64,000 bases of DNA from Streptomyces sp. S.PB5 (lineage in GTDB: Bacteria > Actinomycetota > Actinomycetes > Streptomycetales > Streptomycetaceae). The stretch spans positions 1 through 64,000 of the forward strand of contig NZ_JAQMWP010000025.1 of assembly GCF_030403745.1 (NCBI RefSeq), read 5' to 3'. The notes beneath the pieces are model-generated. The model was given only the letters and a program-made list of their open reading frames with translations, ran no database searches and was not told the origin of the DNA. The position numbers and the translations under genes are program-made. Of this stretch, positions 1 to 8,180 are shown one piece after another; position 1 is the stretch's first letter, and every line of letters begins with the position of its first letter.

Positions 1-120
1 CGCCAGGATCGCGTAGTCACCGCACCCCGGGCACCAGCGCACCTCCTGATCCGACTTGAAGTCCTTCATGGACTGTCGGCCCTCGGCCTTGGGGACGAGA
101 GTCAGGGCCTCAGCGGGCAT
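1..120 (-). CDS. korB: 2-oxoacid:ferredoxin oxidoreductase beta subunit, N-terminal fragment
   Basis: Only the first 40 residues are inside the window; the gene runs off the left edge. The ATG at 118-120 opens a short leader followed by a CPGCGDY motif, typical of the start of the thiamine-diphosphate-binding beta subunit of 2-oxoglutarate (or related 2-oxoacid) ferredoxin oxidoreductases. It overlaps the end of the alpha gene by 11 bases, so the two are translationally coupled in one minus-strand operon. The enzyme oxidatively decarboxylates 2-oxoacids to acyl-CoA with ferredoxin reduction in the cytoplasm. This is central metabolism, not part of the biosynthetic cluster, and marks its left border. 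Confidence 0.85.
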   Translation of the reverse strand, partial: MPAEALTLVPKAEGRQSMKDFKSDQEVRWCPGCGDYAILA

Positions 121-2011
121 CGACGGCCTCCTTGAGAGCGGTGGCGAGCTGCTCCGCCTTGAACGGCATACCGTTGACCTGGTTGTAGGAGTGCACGTCC
201 ACCAGGTACTTGGCCCGGATGAGGGTGGCCAGCTGGCCCAGGTTCATCTCGGGGATCACGACCTTGTCGTAACGCTGCAGAACCGCGCCGAGGTTGGCGG
301 GGAACGGGTTGAGGTGGCGCAGATGGGCCTGCGCGATCGCCTTGTCCGCGCGCCTGAGGCGGCGTACCGCGGCCGTGATCGGGCCGTAGGTCGAACCCCA
401 GCCCAGTACCAGGGTGTCGGCCGTCCCGGTGGGGTCGTCGACCTCCAGGTCGGGTACGTCGATGCCGTCGATCTTGGCCTGGCGGGTGCGGACCATGAAG
501 TCGTGGTTGGCGGGGTCGTAGGAGATGTTGCCCGTGCCGTCCTGCTTCTCGATGCCGCCGATGCGGTGCTCCAGACCCGGTGTGCCCGGGACCGCCCACG
601 GACGGGCAAGAGTCTGCGGATCCCGCTTGTACGGCCAGAAGACCTCGGAGCCGTCCTCCAGGGTGTGGTTCGGGCCGTCGGCGAACTCGGTGCGCAGGTC
701 CGGGAGTTCGTCCGTCTCGGGGATGCGCCACGGCTCGCTGCCGTTGGCCAGATAGCCGTCCGAGAGCAGCATCACCGGGGTGCGGTAGGCGACGGCGATC
801 CGAGCCGCCTCCAGAGCCGCGTCGAAGCAGTCCGCCGGTGTGCACGGGGCGACGACCGGCAAGGGCGCCTCGCCGTTGCGGCCGAACATGGCCTGCAGCA
901 GGTCCGCCTGCTCGGTCTTGGTCGGCAGACCCGTCGACGGGCCACCGCGCTGGATGTCCACCACCAGCAGCGGCAGTTCGAGCGACACCGCGAGGCCGAT
1001 GGTCTCCGACTTCAGCGCCACACCCGGCCCGGACGTCGTCGTCACGGCCAGGCTGCCACCGAACGCCGCGCCCAGCGCCGCCCCGATCCCGGCGATCTCG
1101 TCCTCCGCCTGGAAGGTCCGCACACCGAAGTTCTTGTGCCGGCTCAGCTCGTGCAGGATGTCCGAGGCCGGCGTGATCGGGTACGAGCCCAGGTACAGGG
1201 GAAGTTCCGCCTGTTTCGCCGCCGCGATCAGTCCGTAGGACAGAGCGAGGTTCCCGGAGATGTTGCGGTAGGTACCGGTCGGGAACGCGGTGGCGGCCGG
1301 CGCGACCTCGTAGGAGACCGCGAAGTCCTCCGTCGTCTCACCGAAGTTCCAGCCCGCGTGGAACGCCGCCAGGTTCGCCTTCATGATCTCGGGCTTCTTG
1401 GCGAACTTGGCCTTCAGGAACCGCTCGGTGCCCTCCGTCGGCCGGTGGTACATCCACGACAAGAGGCCGAGCGCGAACATGTTCTTGCTGCGCTCCGCCT
1501 CTTTGCGACTGAGGTCGAACCCCTTGAGGGCCTCCACTGTCAGCGTGGTCAGCGGCACCGGATGCACGTGATAGGCATCCAGGGAGCCGTCCTCCAGCGG
1601 GGAGGCGTCGTACCCGACCTTCTGCAGCGCCCGCTTGGTGAACTCGTCCGTGTTGACGATCACTTCGCAGCCGCGCGGCACATCGGCGATGTTCGCCTTC
1701 AGGGCCGCCGGGTTCATCGCCACCAGGACGTTCGGGGCGTCGCCGGGGGTGAGGATGTCGTGGTCGGCGAAGTGCAGCTGGAAGGACGACACCCCGAGCA
1801 GGGTGCCTGCGGGGGCGCGGATCTCGGCGGGGAAGTTCGGCAGGGTGGACAGGTCGTTGCCGAACGACGCCGTGTCCGAGGTGAAGCGGTCGCCCGTGAG
1901 CTGCATACCGTCACCGGAGTCGCCCGCGAACCGGATGATCACCCGGTCCAGGCGCCGTACTTCTTTGTCGCCCGCCGCTGTCGAGGGAGGCGCAATGGTT
2001 TCCACGGACAT
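110..2011 (-). CDS. korA: 2-oxoacid:ferredoxin oxidoreductase alpha subunit with fused gamma domain
   Basis: A 633-residue KorA-type protein. The N-terminal third is the gamma domain (FAGDSGDG glycine-rich stretch near residue 30), followed by the pyrimidine-binding alpha domain (YPITPASDIL near residue 260, then TTSGPG) and a C-terminal transketolase-like domain. The ATG at 2009-2011 (MSVETIAPP) is preferred because the open frame upstream, to 2188, is low-complexity and unlike the family. With the overlapping beta gene it forms the two-subunit actinobacterial 2-oxoglutarate:ferredoxin oxidoreductase. It is a housekeeping gene transcribed away from the cluster. I cannot tell 2-oxoglutarate from pyruvate specificity by eye, but the two-gene layout with a fused gamma domain is usual for the 2-oxoglutarate type. 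Confidence 0.9.
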   Translation of the reverse strand: MSVETIAPPSTAAGDKEVRRLDRVIIRFAGDSGDGMQLTGDRFTSDTASFGNDLSTLPNFPAEIRAPAGTLLGVSSFQLHFADHDILTPGDAPNVLVAMNPAALKANIADVPRGCEVIVNTDEFTKRALQKVGYDASPLEDGSLDAYHVHPVPLTTLTVEALKGFDLSRKEAERSKNMFALGLLSWMYHRPTEGTERFLKAKFAKKPEIMKANLAAFHAGWNFGETTEDFAVSYEVAPAATAFPTGTYRNISGNLALSYGLIAAAKQAELPLYLGSYPITPASDILHELSRHKNFGVRTFQAEDEIAGIGAALGAAFGGSLAVTTTSGPGVALKSETIGLAVSLELPLLVVDIQRGGPSTGLPTKTEQADLLQAMFGRNGEAPLPVVAPCTPADCFDAALEAARIAVAYRTPVMLLSDGYLANGSEPWRIPETDELPDLRTEFADGPNHTLEDGSEVFWPYKRDPQTLARPWAVPGTPGLEHRIGGIEKQDGTGNISYDPANHDFMVRTRQAKIDGIDVPDLEVDDPTGTADTLVLGWGSTYGPITAAVRRLRRADKAIAQAHLRHLNPFPANLGAVLQRYDKVVIPEMNLGQLATLIRAKYLVDVHSYNQVNGMPFKAEQLATALKEAVDAR

Positions 2012-2294
2012 ACGTGTGTCGGCTCCTGTCGGTGCTGGTCCGCGAGCGCAGACGGACACGTCGGCGGACACGCGTGGCGGTGCAGGGTCGTATATCTGCG
2101 AGGAGGTTATGCACCGTGAATAGAGGGGCGCTTGTGCGGTTGCCCAGCGGGTCTTGAGCAGCCGGCGCTCCCCCGCGCCGAGCCGCACGGGCTCTCCAGC
2201 GTTTTGCGAGCAGGCGTCGAGCGCGGGGCGGCAGTCTCAGGTCGTGAGCTCCGATGCGGACGGGCGGCACGAGCCCGCGCGGGGCAGCGAACCG

Positions 2295-2331
2295 CCCGCC
2301 GGCGCCCGCATCCCCCGAGGGCACCGGCGGG
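2295..2331. other. Inverted repeat in the divergent korA / thioesterase intergenic region
   Basis: Within the 366-base gene-free stretch 2012-2377, two 13-base arms (2295-2307 and 2319-2331) pair with one mismatch around an 11-base loop. It lies about 50 bases before the thioesterase start. It could be a hairpin in that gene's leader or an operator. I recognise nothing else in this stretch. Confidence 0.4.
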
Positions 2332-2377
2332 CCTTCGTGCTGCCCGCTCATGGACGAGACGAAGGGACACATCCACG

Positions 2378-3139
2378 GTGAACAGCACTTGGTTGCGACG
2401 CTTCACGACGGCCGCGGGGAACGGGCCGCGGCTGGTGTGCTTCCCGCATGCGGGGGGCTCGGCGACGGCCTACGTCCAGCTGGCGCGTACGCTGCCCGCG
2501 GACTTCGACGTGGTGGCCGTGCAGTATCCGGGGCGTCAGGACCGGTTCTACGAGGAGCCGTTCACGACCCTTGGCCCGCTCGTGGAGGCGGTGGCCGGGG
2601 AACTGGCCGAGGAACTCCTCGCGGACCCCGGGCGGCCCTACGCCCTGTTCGGCCACAGCATGGGCGCGCTGATCGCGTTCGAGACGGCGCGGCTGCTCGC
2701 CCGGCGCAGTGAACTGCCCGAGCCGCAGCGGCTGTTCCTCTCCGGCCGGGGTGCCCCGGACGTCGGTCCCAGTGCCTACGCGCTGCCCGACGACGATGCC
2801 GGTGTGCTGGCCGAGGTGCGGAAACTGGGCGGCACCGACCAGGAGATGCTGGAGAACCCCGAGGTGCTGGAGATGGTGCTGCCGGCGCTGCGGGCCGACT
2901 ACCGGCTCCTGAGCACGTACCGCTGGGGCGGCGGTGCGCCGCTGGCCACGCCGATCACGGCGCTGGTCGGGGACAGCGACCCGATGGTGACGGTCCCGGA
3001 GGCCGGGACCTGGCAGGAGCAGACGACCGGCGAGTTCGAGCTGAAGGTCTTCTCCGGCGGCCACTTCTATCTTGCCGACCAGGTCGGTAAAGTCGCCGCC
3101 GCCGTCACCGCGGGGATGCTCGCCACCACCGCCGTGTGA
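2378..3139 (+). CDS. Type II thioesterase (editing hydrolase)
   Basis: A 253-residue alpha/beta-hydrolase of the type II thioesterase family that removes wrong acyl or aminoacyl groups from PKS/NRPS carrier domains. FPHAGGS near the N-terminus, the nucleophile elbow GHSMG with Ser94, a later GDSDPMV aspartate and GGHFYL histidine give a complete triad. The GTG at 2378 is chosen because the protein family begins only a few residues before this point and GAAGGGA sits about 10 bases upstream; the longer open frame from 2132 is unlike the family. It is transcribed away from korA and is the leftmost cluster gene. It is one of four free thioesterases in the window; unlike the one at 26578 it has the normal serine, so proofreading is the likely role. 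Confidence 0.88.
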   Translation: MNSTWLRRFTTAAGNGPRLVCFPHAGGSATAYVQLARTLPADFDVVAVQYPGRQDRFYEEPFTTLGPLVEAVAGELAEELLADPGRPYALFGHSMGALIAFETARLLARRSELPEPQRLFLSGRGAPDVGPSAYALPDDDAGVLAEVRKLGGTDQEMLENPEVLEMVLPALRADYRLLSTYRWGGGAPLATPITALVGDSDPMVTVPEAGTWQEQTTGEFELKVFSGGHFYLADQVGKVAAAVTAGMLATTAV

Positions 3140-3175
3140 GGAACCGGTGGTTCCGGCCGCGGCTCAATGTCGCCG

Positions 3176-3206
3176 TTGACCCTGCCCCAGGGTCAGGGTG
3201 GACGCT
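3176..3206 (+). promoter_or_regulatory. MerR-type promoter/operator of the hydrolase-MerR pair
   Basis: TTGACC at 3176-3181 reads as a -35 box. A perfect dyad GACCCTG-CCC-CAGGGTC (3178-3194) fills the spacer, and a weak -10-like GACGCT follows at 3201-3206, giving a 19-base spacer. An overlong spacer carrying a dyad is the hallmark of MerR-family promoters. The regulator is encoded two genes on at 4018, so autoregulation is likely. A start point 7 bases after the -10 would fall on the ATG at 3213. Confidence 0.75.
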
Positions 3207-3212
3207 GAACGC

Positions 3213-4013
3213 ATGACCTCTTCTGCGACCACGACCTGGACCGGCATGGTCCCCGTCGACGACACGGCCCTGTACGTCACCGACACCCGGGGCCCCGGCC
3301 GTCCCATCGTCTACCTCAACGGCTCCTACGCCGACCACAAGCCCTGGCGGCCCACGATCGCCGCGCTCGGCTCCGACTGGCGGCACATCACCTACGACGA
3401 GCGGGCCCGGGGCCGGTCCAAGCTGTCGTCCGACTACTCCTTCGAGGCGTGTCTGCGCGACCTCGACGCCGTCCTCGAGGCGACCGGTGTGGAACGCCCG
3501 TTGCTCGTGGGCTGGTCCTACGGTGCGGCGCTCGCGGTGCACTGGGCCGACCGGCACCCGGACCGCGTCCTGGGCGTGGTCTCCGCGGACGGCGCCATGC
3601 CGTACGGGCTCACCGGCAAGGAGGGCGAGGAGCGGATCCGCAAGCTGTTCCACCGGATGCGGTTCCTGCTGCCCGTGGTGCGGCCGCTGGGCATGGCGGC
3701 GCGGATGTCCGCCGAACAGCACGCCGAGATCAACATCGAGATCAACGGGCTGTGCGCCTCGATGGCGCCGGTCCTGGAGCGCCTGACCTGCCCGGTGCGG
3801 TACGTCCTGGCCACCGGCTCCAACCTGGGCGGCGGCGAGGAGGAGATGGAGGCGGTACGGGCCTCGCTGGACCCGGTGCTCGCCCGCAACCCGAACCTCC
3901 GGGTGAGCTCGAAGGTGTCCAGCAACCACTCCCACATCCTGCGCAAGGACTTCCGGGCCATCGCCCTGGCCGTGCGCGAGACGGCGGCCGCCCACGATCA
4001 GAGGACGCACTGA
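3213..4013 (+). CDS. Alpha/beta-fold hydrolase, MerR-controlled
   Basis: A 266-residue alpha/beta hydrolase. YLNGSYADHKPW near the N-terminus matches the oxyanion region, the nucleophile elbow is GWSYGA, and a histidine follows in SSNHSHILRKDF close to the C-terminus. The ATG at 3213 (MTSSATTTW) is preferred over a GTG at 3198 because the putative -10 box covers 3201-3206; this would make the message leaderless. Only 4 bases separate it from the MerR gene, so the pair is an operon. Streptomyces often pair such hydrolases with a MerR regulator as a small stress or detoxification unit. Its substrate is unknown, and whether it belongs to the biosynthetic cluster or only borders it cannot be decided from sequence. 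Confidence 0.8.
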   Translation: MTSSATTTWTGMVPVDDTALYVTDTRGPGRPIVYLNGSYADHKPWRPTIAALGSDWRHITYDERARGRSKLSSDYSFEACLRDLDAVLEATGVERPLLVGWSYGAALAVHWADRHPDRVLGVVSADGAMPYGLTGKEGEERIRKLFHRMRFLLPVVRPLGMAARMSAEQHAEINIEINGLCASMAPVLERLTCPVRYVLATGSNLGGGEEEMEAVRASLDPVLARNPNLRVSSKVSSNHSHILRKDFRAIALAVRETAAAHDQRTH

Positions 4014-4017
4014 ACCG

Positions 4018-4794
4018 ATGGTGTACGGGCTCACGATCGGGCAGGCGGCGGCGTTCGCCGGCGTCACGGTGAAGACGGTGCGCCACTATCACCGGCTCGG
4101 CCTGGTCGACGAACCGGAGCGGGACGGCTCCGGTTATCGGCGGTACGGATCCCCCGACATGCTGCGGCTGGTGCAGGTCCGCACGCTTGCCGGAGCGGGG
4201 GTGCCGCTGGCCGAGATCGGGGCGCTGCTCGACGCCGATCCCGAGCGGTTCGCCGCCGCCCTGGACGATGTCGAGCGGCGGCTGACCGACCGGATCGAGG
4301 AGCTGATCGCGCGGCGCGCGGTGCTGCACCGGCTCGCCTCCGGCGACCGGCTGCTGCTGCCCGAGCGGGCCTGTGTGGCTTTGGACCGGTTCACCGAGCT
4401 CGGCTTCGACACCGAGTACGTGGCCATCCAGCAGGAAGCCCTGATCCTGGCCCGCGCGCTGGTGCCGGAGGTCTTCGACAACCTTCTGGACCAGCTGGAG
4501 CACCAGCTCGGCGACCCGGAGTACGTCGGACTGCTCAAACTCAGCCTGGAGGCGGAGTCCTGGGACCCGGACGATCCACGGCTCGGCGAGCTCGCCGCCG
4601 CCCTGTCGGCCAAGCTGCTGGCCAACCGTGAACTGCTGGCGATGCCGGCCGAGTTCCGGTCCAGACCCGACGCCGCCACCCGCTACGGGCTGGTCAACCA
4701 TCACCGGGAGGACCAGGCGCCCGCGGGGGCCCGGCTGAACGAGCTGCTGGAGGAGCATCTGCGCTCAGCCGGGGTCGACGTCCCGCACCAGTGA
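4018..4794 (+). CDS. MerR-family transcriptional regulator
   Basis: A 258-residue protein with an N-terminal winged helix-turn-helix of MerR type: LTIGQAAAFAGVTVKTVRHYH, then GLVDEP, and GYRRYG as the wing. A dimerisation helix follows to about residue 120 and a long C-terminal region of unknown ligand specificity. No cysteine cluster for metal binding is evident, so it is more like the small-molecule or redox-insensitive members. It follows the hydrolase by 4 bases, with AGGAC as a plausible ribosome site. The MerR-type dyad at 3178-3194 is its probable target. It converges on the NRPS gene whose stop is at 4818, only 23 bases away. Confidence 0.88.
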   Translation: MVYGLTIGQAAAFAGVTVKTVRHYHRLGLVDEPERDGSGYRRYGSPDMLRLVQVRTLAGAGVPLAEIGALLDADPERFAAALDDVERRLTDRIEELIARRAVLHRLASGDRLLLPERACVALDRFTELGFDTEYVAIQQEALILARALVPEVFDNLLDQLEHQLGDPEYVGLLKLSLEAESWDPDDPRLGELAAALSAKLLANRELLAMPAEFRSRPDAATRYGLVNHHREDQAPAGARLNELLEEHLRSAGVDVPHQ

Positions 4795-4817
4795 CGGCCA
4801 CCGGGCGGGCACGGGAC

Positions 4818-7800
4818 TCAGAGGACCGCGCCGGCCTTCGTCCTCCTGCGCAGGGTCGGCCTGCTGGACTGGGCGAGGTCCTTCCACATGTCGGAGAGCC
4901 CGACGACGGAGCGGGCCGCGAACAGCCGGCGGATGGACACCTCCTGCTTCAGCTCCGCCCGGATCAGGCCGACGAGCCTGATCGCCCTCAGCGAGTTCCC
5001 GCCGAGGTCGAAGAAGTCGTCGTCGATGCTCACCCGGTCCAGTTCGAGCACATCGGCGAAGGCCGCGGCCAGGATCCGCTCCGTCTCGTTGCGGGGGGCC
5101 CGGTACTTGCCGTCGTCGAAGGCGGGCTCGGGCAGCGCCGCCCGGTCGACCCGGCCGGCCGCCGTCACCGGGAGGCGCTCCAGCAGGGTGAAGACCGACG
5201 GGACCATGGACTCCGGCAGCCATCCCGCGGCGAACCGGCGCAGCTCCTCGCCCGTGACGGACTTGCCGGCCGCCGGGACGACGTAGGCCACCAGCCGCGG
5301 CTGGCCCGAGCCGTCCGCCCGGACGACCACGACGGCCTGGGCGAGCCCGGTGTGCTCGGCGAGGACCTCCTCGACCTCGGCCAGTTCGACCCGGACCCCG
5401 CGTACGTCGACCTGGGCGTCGGCCCGGGCCACGTACTCAAGGCGGCCGTCGGTGCCCCAGCGCACCCGGTCCCCGGTGCGGTACATCAGCCCGCCGTCCG
5501 GGCCGAACGGGCAGGGCACGAAGCGCTCGGCGGTCGGTCCGGGGCGCCCGGCGTAGCCGCGGGCCACGCCGGTGCCGGCCACGTACAGCTCGCCGACGAC
5601 GCCGACGGGGACCGGTGCCAGGCCCGGGCCCAGGACGTAGAGGGCGGTGTTGTCCAGCGGGCGGCCGAGGGTGCCGGCGTGGCGCACCGGTTCGTCGGCG
5701 GCCAGGCGGTGGCCGGCGGCGAACACGGTGGTCTCCGTCGGGCCGTGGCCGTTGACGATGGTCAGCTCGGGGCAGGCCTCCCGGACGCGGCGCAGCGCGG
5801 CCGCGGAGACGCGGTCGCCGCCGGTCCACACCTCGCGCAGTCCGGCGAGGCGCTCGGGGTGCGCGGCCGCGATCGCCGAGAACAGGCCGGCGGGCAGCCA
5901 CACCGTGGTGATCCCGTGCGCCTCCCGTGCCGCGGTCAGCGTGTCGATGTCGAGGTCGCCCTCGGGCGCCACGACGACGCGGCCGCCGTTCAGCAGCGGC
6001 ACCCACACGTCGAGGGTGAGCGCGTCGGAGGTGTGCGGCGCGTGCCACAGCACGGTGCTGTGGCCGGCGTCCTTGAAGTTCCGGTCCAGGACGAACCGTT
6101 CGATGTTGCGGTGCGTCAGGGCGACGGGCGCGGTCTCGCCGGCCGGTGCGGAGCCGTACAGCACGGCCAGCAGGCTGTCCTGGCGGGACACGGCCTTCGG
6201 CGCGGCAGCGGCGGTGGCGGTCTCCGCCGCGATGTCGTCGAGGACGAGCGCGGGGACGGACAGACCGGCGGCGAGCGCCGCGGCCGTCGCCGTGTCGGTG
6301 AGCAGGGCGGCGGCCGCGGAGGCGTCGATCCGTGAACCGATCTGCTCCGCCGGGGACTTGGGGTCGATCGGCAGATAGGCGCCGCCGGCCTTCACCACCG
6401 CCAGCAGGGCGACGGCGAGCTCCGTCGAGCGGGGCAGGGCCACCGCGACGACCGTCTCGGGTCCGATGTTCCGCTGCCGCAGGGCCTCGGCCAGCTGAGC
6501 CGACTGCTCGTCCAGCTCCCGGTAGGTGAGGTCCGAGTCGGCGGACACGAGGGCGACGGCGTCGGGGTTCCGCTCGACCTGGCGGGCGAACAGCTCGGGA
6601 ACCGTCAGCCCGGGCACCGCCGCGTCCGTGTCGTTCGGGGCGGTCAGCACACCGTCGCGCTCGGCGCCGCTCACCACGTCCAGGGCGCCGACCGGCCGGT
6701 TGCCGGTGGCCACGGCGGCGCGGATGTACGCGATCAACTCCTCGCCGATGAACCGCAGTTCCGCACGGTGGTACAGGCTGGAGGGGGCGTCGAGGCGGAT
6801 GTAGAGGTCGCTCTCGGCGCTGCCGTCGGTGTAGACGCCGATGGACAGTTCCTCGAAGGTGCCGGTGGTCGCGCCGAAGTAGCGGGCCGGGCTGTCGGCG
6901 AAGTGGAGCTGCTCCACGAACTCGACGACGTTCATGACGGCGCCGAAGCTGCCGCGGCCGCTGAGGACGGTGCCGCTCGCGCGCTGGATGTCGGAGTAGT
7001 GGCAGGCGGTGTGGCCGAAGAGTTCGAAGGTCTCGTCGACGAGCGCGTCGGCGATCTCGGTGAAGGTCGCGCCGAGCGGGACCCCCACCTTCACCGGCAC
7101 GACGTTCACCGCGAGGCCGGGGGTCCGGCTGGCGACGCCGACACGGTTGCTGACGGCCAGCGACAGGAGGAACTCGGGGCGGTCGCAGCGGTGCCGGAAG
7201 TACACGGAGGCGGCCGCGGTCAGCAGCTGCGAGGTCCACACGCCCATGGAGCGCGCGGTCTCCGTCCATGCGTCGGCCTCGGCGCGCGGGACGGTCAGGG
7301 TGCGGCTCACCATGCCGATGGTGTCGGCGACCTCCGACCAGCGGTCGGACTCGCTCATCGGCTCGGAGAGCGCGGTGCGCTGGGCGTCGGAGAGGGCGAC
7401 GCGCGGGACCTGTGCGGGCGCGGGGGCGTCGGTGAGGTAGTCGCGCCAGAACTCGGTGTCCTCGGTGAACTTCGGCGAGGCGAGGTACTCGGTGGCCTCG
7501 GCGGCGAACGACTCGGCGTCCCAGGGGTGGGCCAGCTCGGGTATCCGCTCGCCGCGCAGCAGCGCCGTGTACACCTCGGCGAGACGGCGGGACAGCAGGC
7601 CGCCGGCGCCGAAGCCGTCGGAGATGAGGTGGTGGTAGGCGATCACGAGGAGCGAGCGGGTCGCGGCGAGCCTGACGACTCCCAGCCGGAACAGCAGGTC
7701 CCGCTCCAGGTCGAACGGTTCGCGCACCATGTCCGCCAGCGCCTCGCGCGCCGCCTGCTCCGGGGCGGCCTCGGCACTGAGGTCCAGGAAGAACGGCCGC

Positions 7801-8030
7801 CAGTCCCCCAGTTCCCGGGGGGCGAGGCGCAGTCCGCTGCCGTCGTCGGAGAAATTGACGCGCAGCACCTCCGCTTCTCCCATGACGTGCAGGAACGCGG
7901 ATTCCATGACCGCAGCGTCCAGCTCACCGTCCACGTCCCACATGGTCAGCGCGTGGTTCGGCGTGTCGGGAGCCATTTGCTGCGCCCGCCACATGCCTTT
8001 ATGCGCAGACGACGCACCGAACGAAGGCAC
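4818..8030 (-). CDS. NRPS module C-A*-T with a degenerate adenylation domain
   Basis: A 1070-residue single module: condensation (about 1-430, HHLISDG intact), adenylation (about 470-960) and carrier domain (DDFFDLGGNSL, Ser1013). The A domain has lost key cores: the P-loop core A3, normally YTSGSTG-PKG, reads YGSAPAG and lacks PKG (residues 625-631), core A8 has Asp for the usual Lys (QVDVRG), and the A10 lysine is Arg960 (AGRVDR). A5 (GHGPTE) and A7 (YRTGD) remain. It probably cannot activate its own amino acid and is loaded in trans. The GTG at 8028-8030 is chosen: GAGGGG lies 9 bases upstream and the C domain starts right after; the TTG at 8039 abuts that site. It is last in the PKS unit, so it should join the finished polyketide to the first amino acid. 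Confidence 0.9.
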   Translation of the reverse strand: MPSFGASSAHKGMWRAQQMAPDTPNHALTMWDVDGELDAAVMESAFLHVMGEAEVLRVNFSDDGSGLRLAPRELGDWRPFFLDLSAEAAPEQAAREALADMVREPFDLERDLLFRLGVVRLAATRSLLVIAYHHLISDGFGAGGLLSRRLAEVYTALLRGERIPELAHPWDAESFAAEATEYLASPKFTEDTEFWRDYLTDAPAPAQVPRVALSDAQRTALSEPMSESDRWSEVADTIGMVSRTLTVPRAEADAWTETARSMGVWTSQLLTAAASVYFRHRCDRPEFLLSLAVSNRVGVASRTPGLAVNVVPVKVGVPLGATFTEIADALVDETFELFGHTACHYSDIQRASGTVLSGRGSFGAVMNVVEFVEQLHFADSPARYFGATTGTFEELSIGVYTDGSAESDLYIRLDAPSSLYHRAELRFIGEELIAYIRAAVATGNRPVGALDVVSGAERDGVLTAPNDTDAAVPGLTVPELFARQVERNPDAVALVSADSDLTYRELDEQSAQLAEALRQRNIGPETVVAVALPRSTELAVALLAVVKAGGAYLPIDPKSPAEQIGSRIDASAAAALLTDTATAAALAAGLSVPALVLDDIAAETATAAAAPKAVSRQDSLLAVLYGSAPAGETAPVALTHRNIERFVLDRNFKDAGHSTVLWHAPHTSDALTLDVWVPLLNGGRVVVAPEGDLDIDTLTAAREAHGITTVWLPAGLFSAIAAAHPERLAGLREVWTGGDRVSAAALRRVREACPELTIVNGHGPTETTVFAAGHRLAADEPVRHAGTLGRPLDNTALYVLGPGLAPVPVGVVGELYVAGTGVARGYAGRPGPTAERFVPCPFGPDGGLMYRTGDRVRWGTDGRLEYVARADAQVDVRGVRVELAEVEEVLAEHTGLAQAVVVVRADGSGQPRLVAYVVPAAGKSVTGEELRRFAAGWLPESMVPSVFTLLERLPVTAAGRVDRAALPEPAFDDGKYRAPRNETERILAAAFADVLELDRVSIDDDFFDLGGNSLRAIRLVGLIRAELKQEVSIRRLFAARSVVGLSDMWKDLAQSSRPTLRRRTKAGAVL

Positions 8031-8128
8031 AAAGATCAACCCCTCAGCAAACAGGCCCGGAATTCGGGAATTCGCAGATCACCCCCACCTTGAGGGAAGT
8101 GAATCAGCCGTTCAATACAACTTGGAGT

Positions 8129-8176
8129 CCGGCGGGACGGGCCGCTGTCGTGGTTGCGGTGTCCCGCCGGCGGGAC
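8129..8176 (-). other. Mutually exclusive hairpins between PKS module 3 and the C-A*-T gene
   Basis: The 150-base gap 8031-8180 holds a perfect 16-base palindrome, GTCCCGCCGGCGGGAC, at 8161-8176. Its left part (8161-8170) is also perfectly complementary to 8129-8138 (CCGGCGGGAC). On the minus-strand transcript this lies just after the PKS stop and about 100-150 bases before the NRPS start. It may be a terminator or attenuator. No T-run follows, so factor-independent termination is not clear. Confidence 0.5.
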
Positions 8177-8180
8177 GGTG

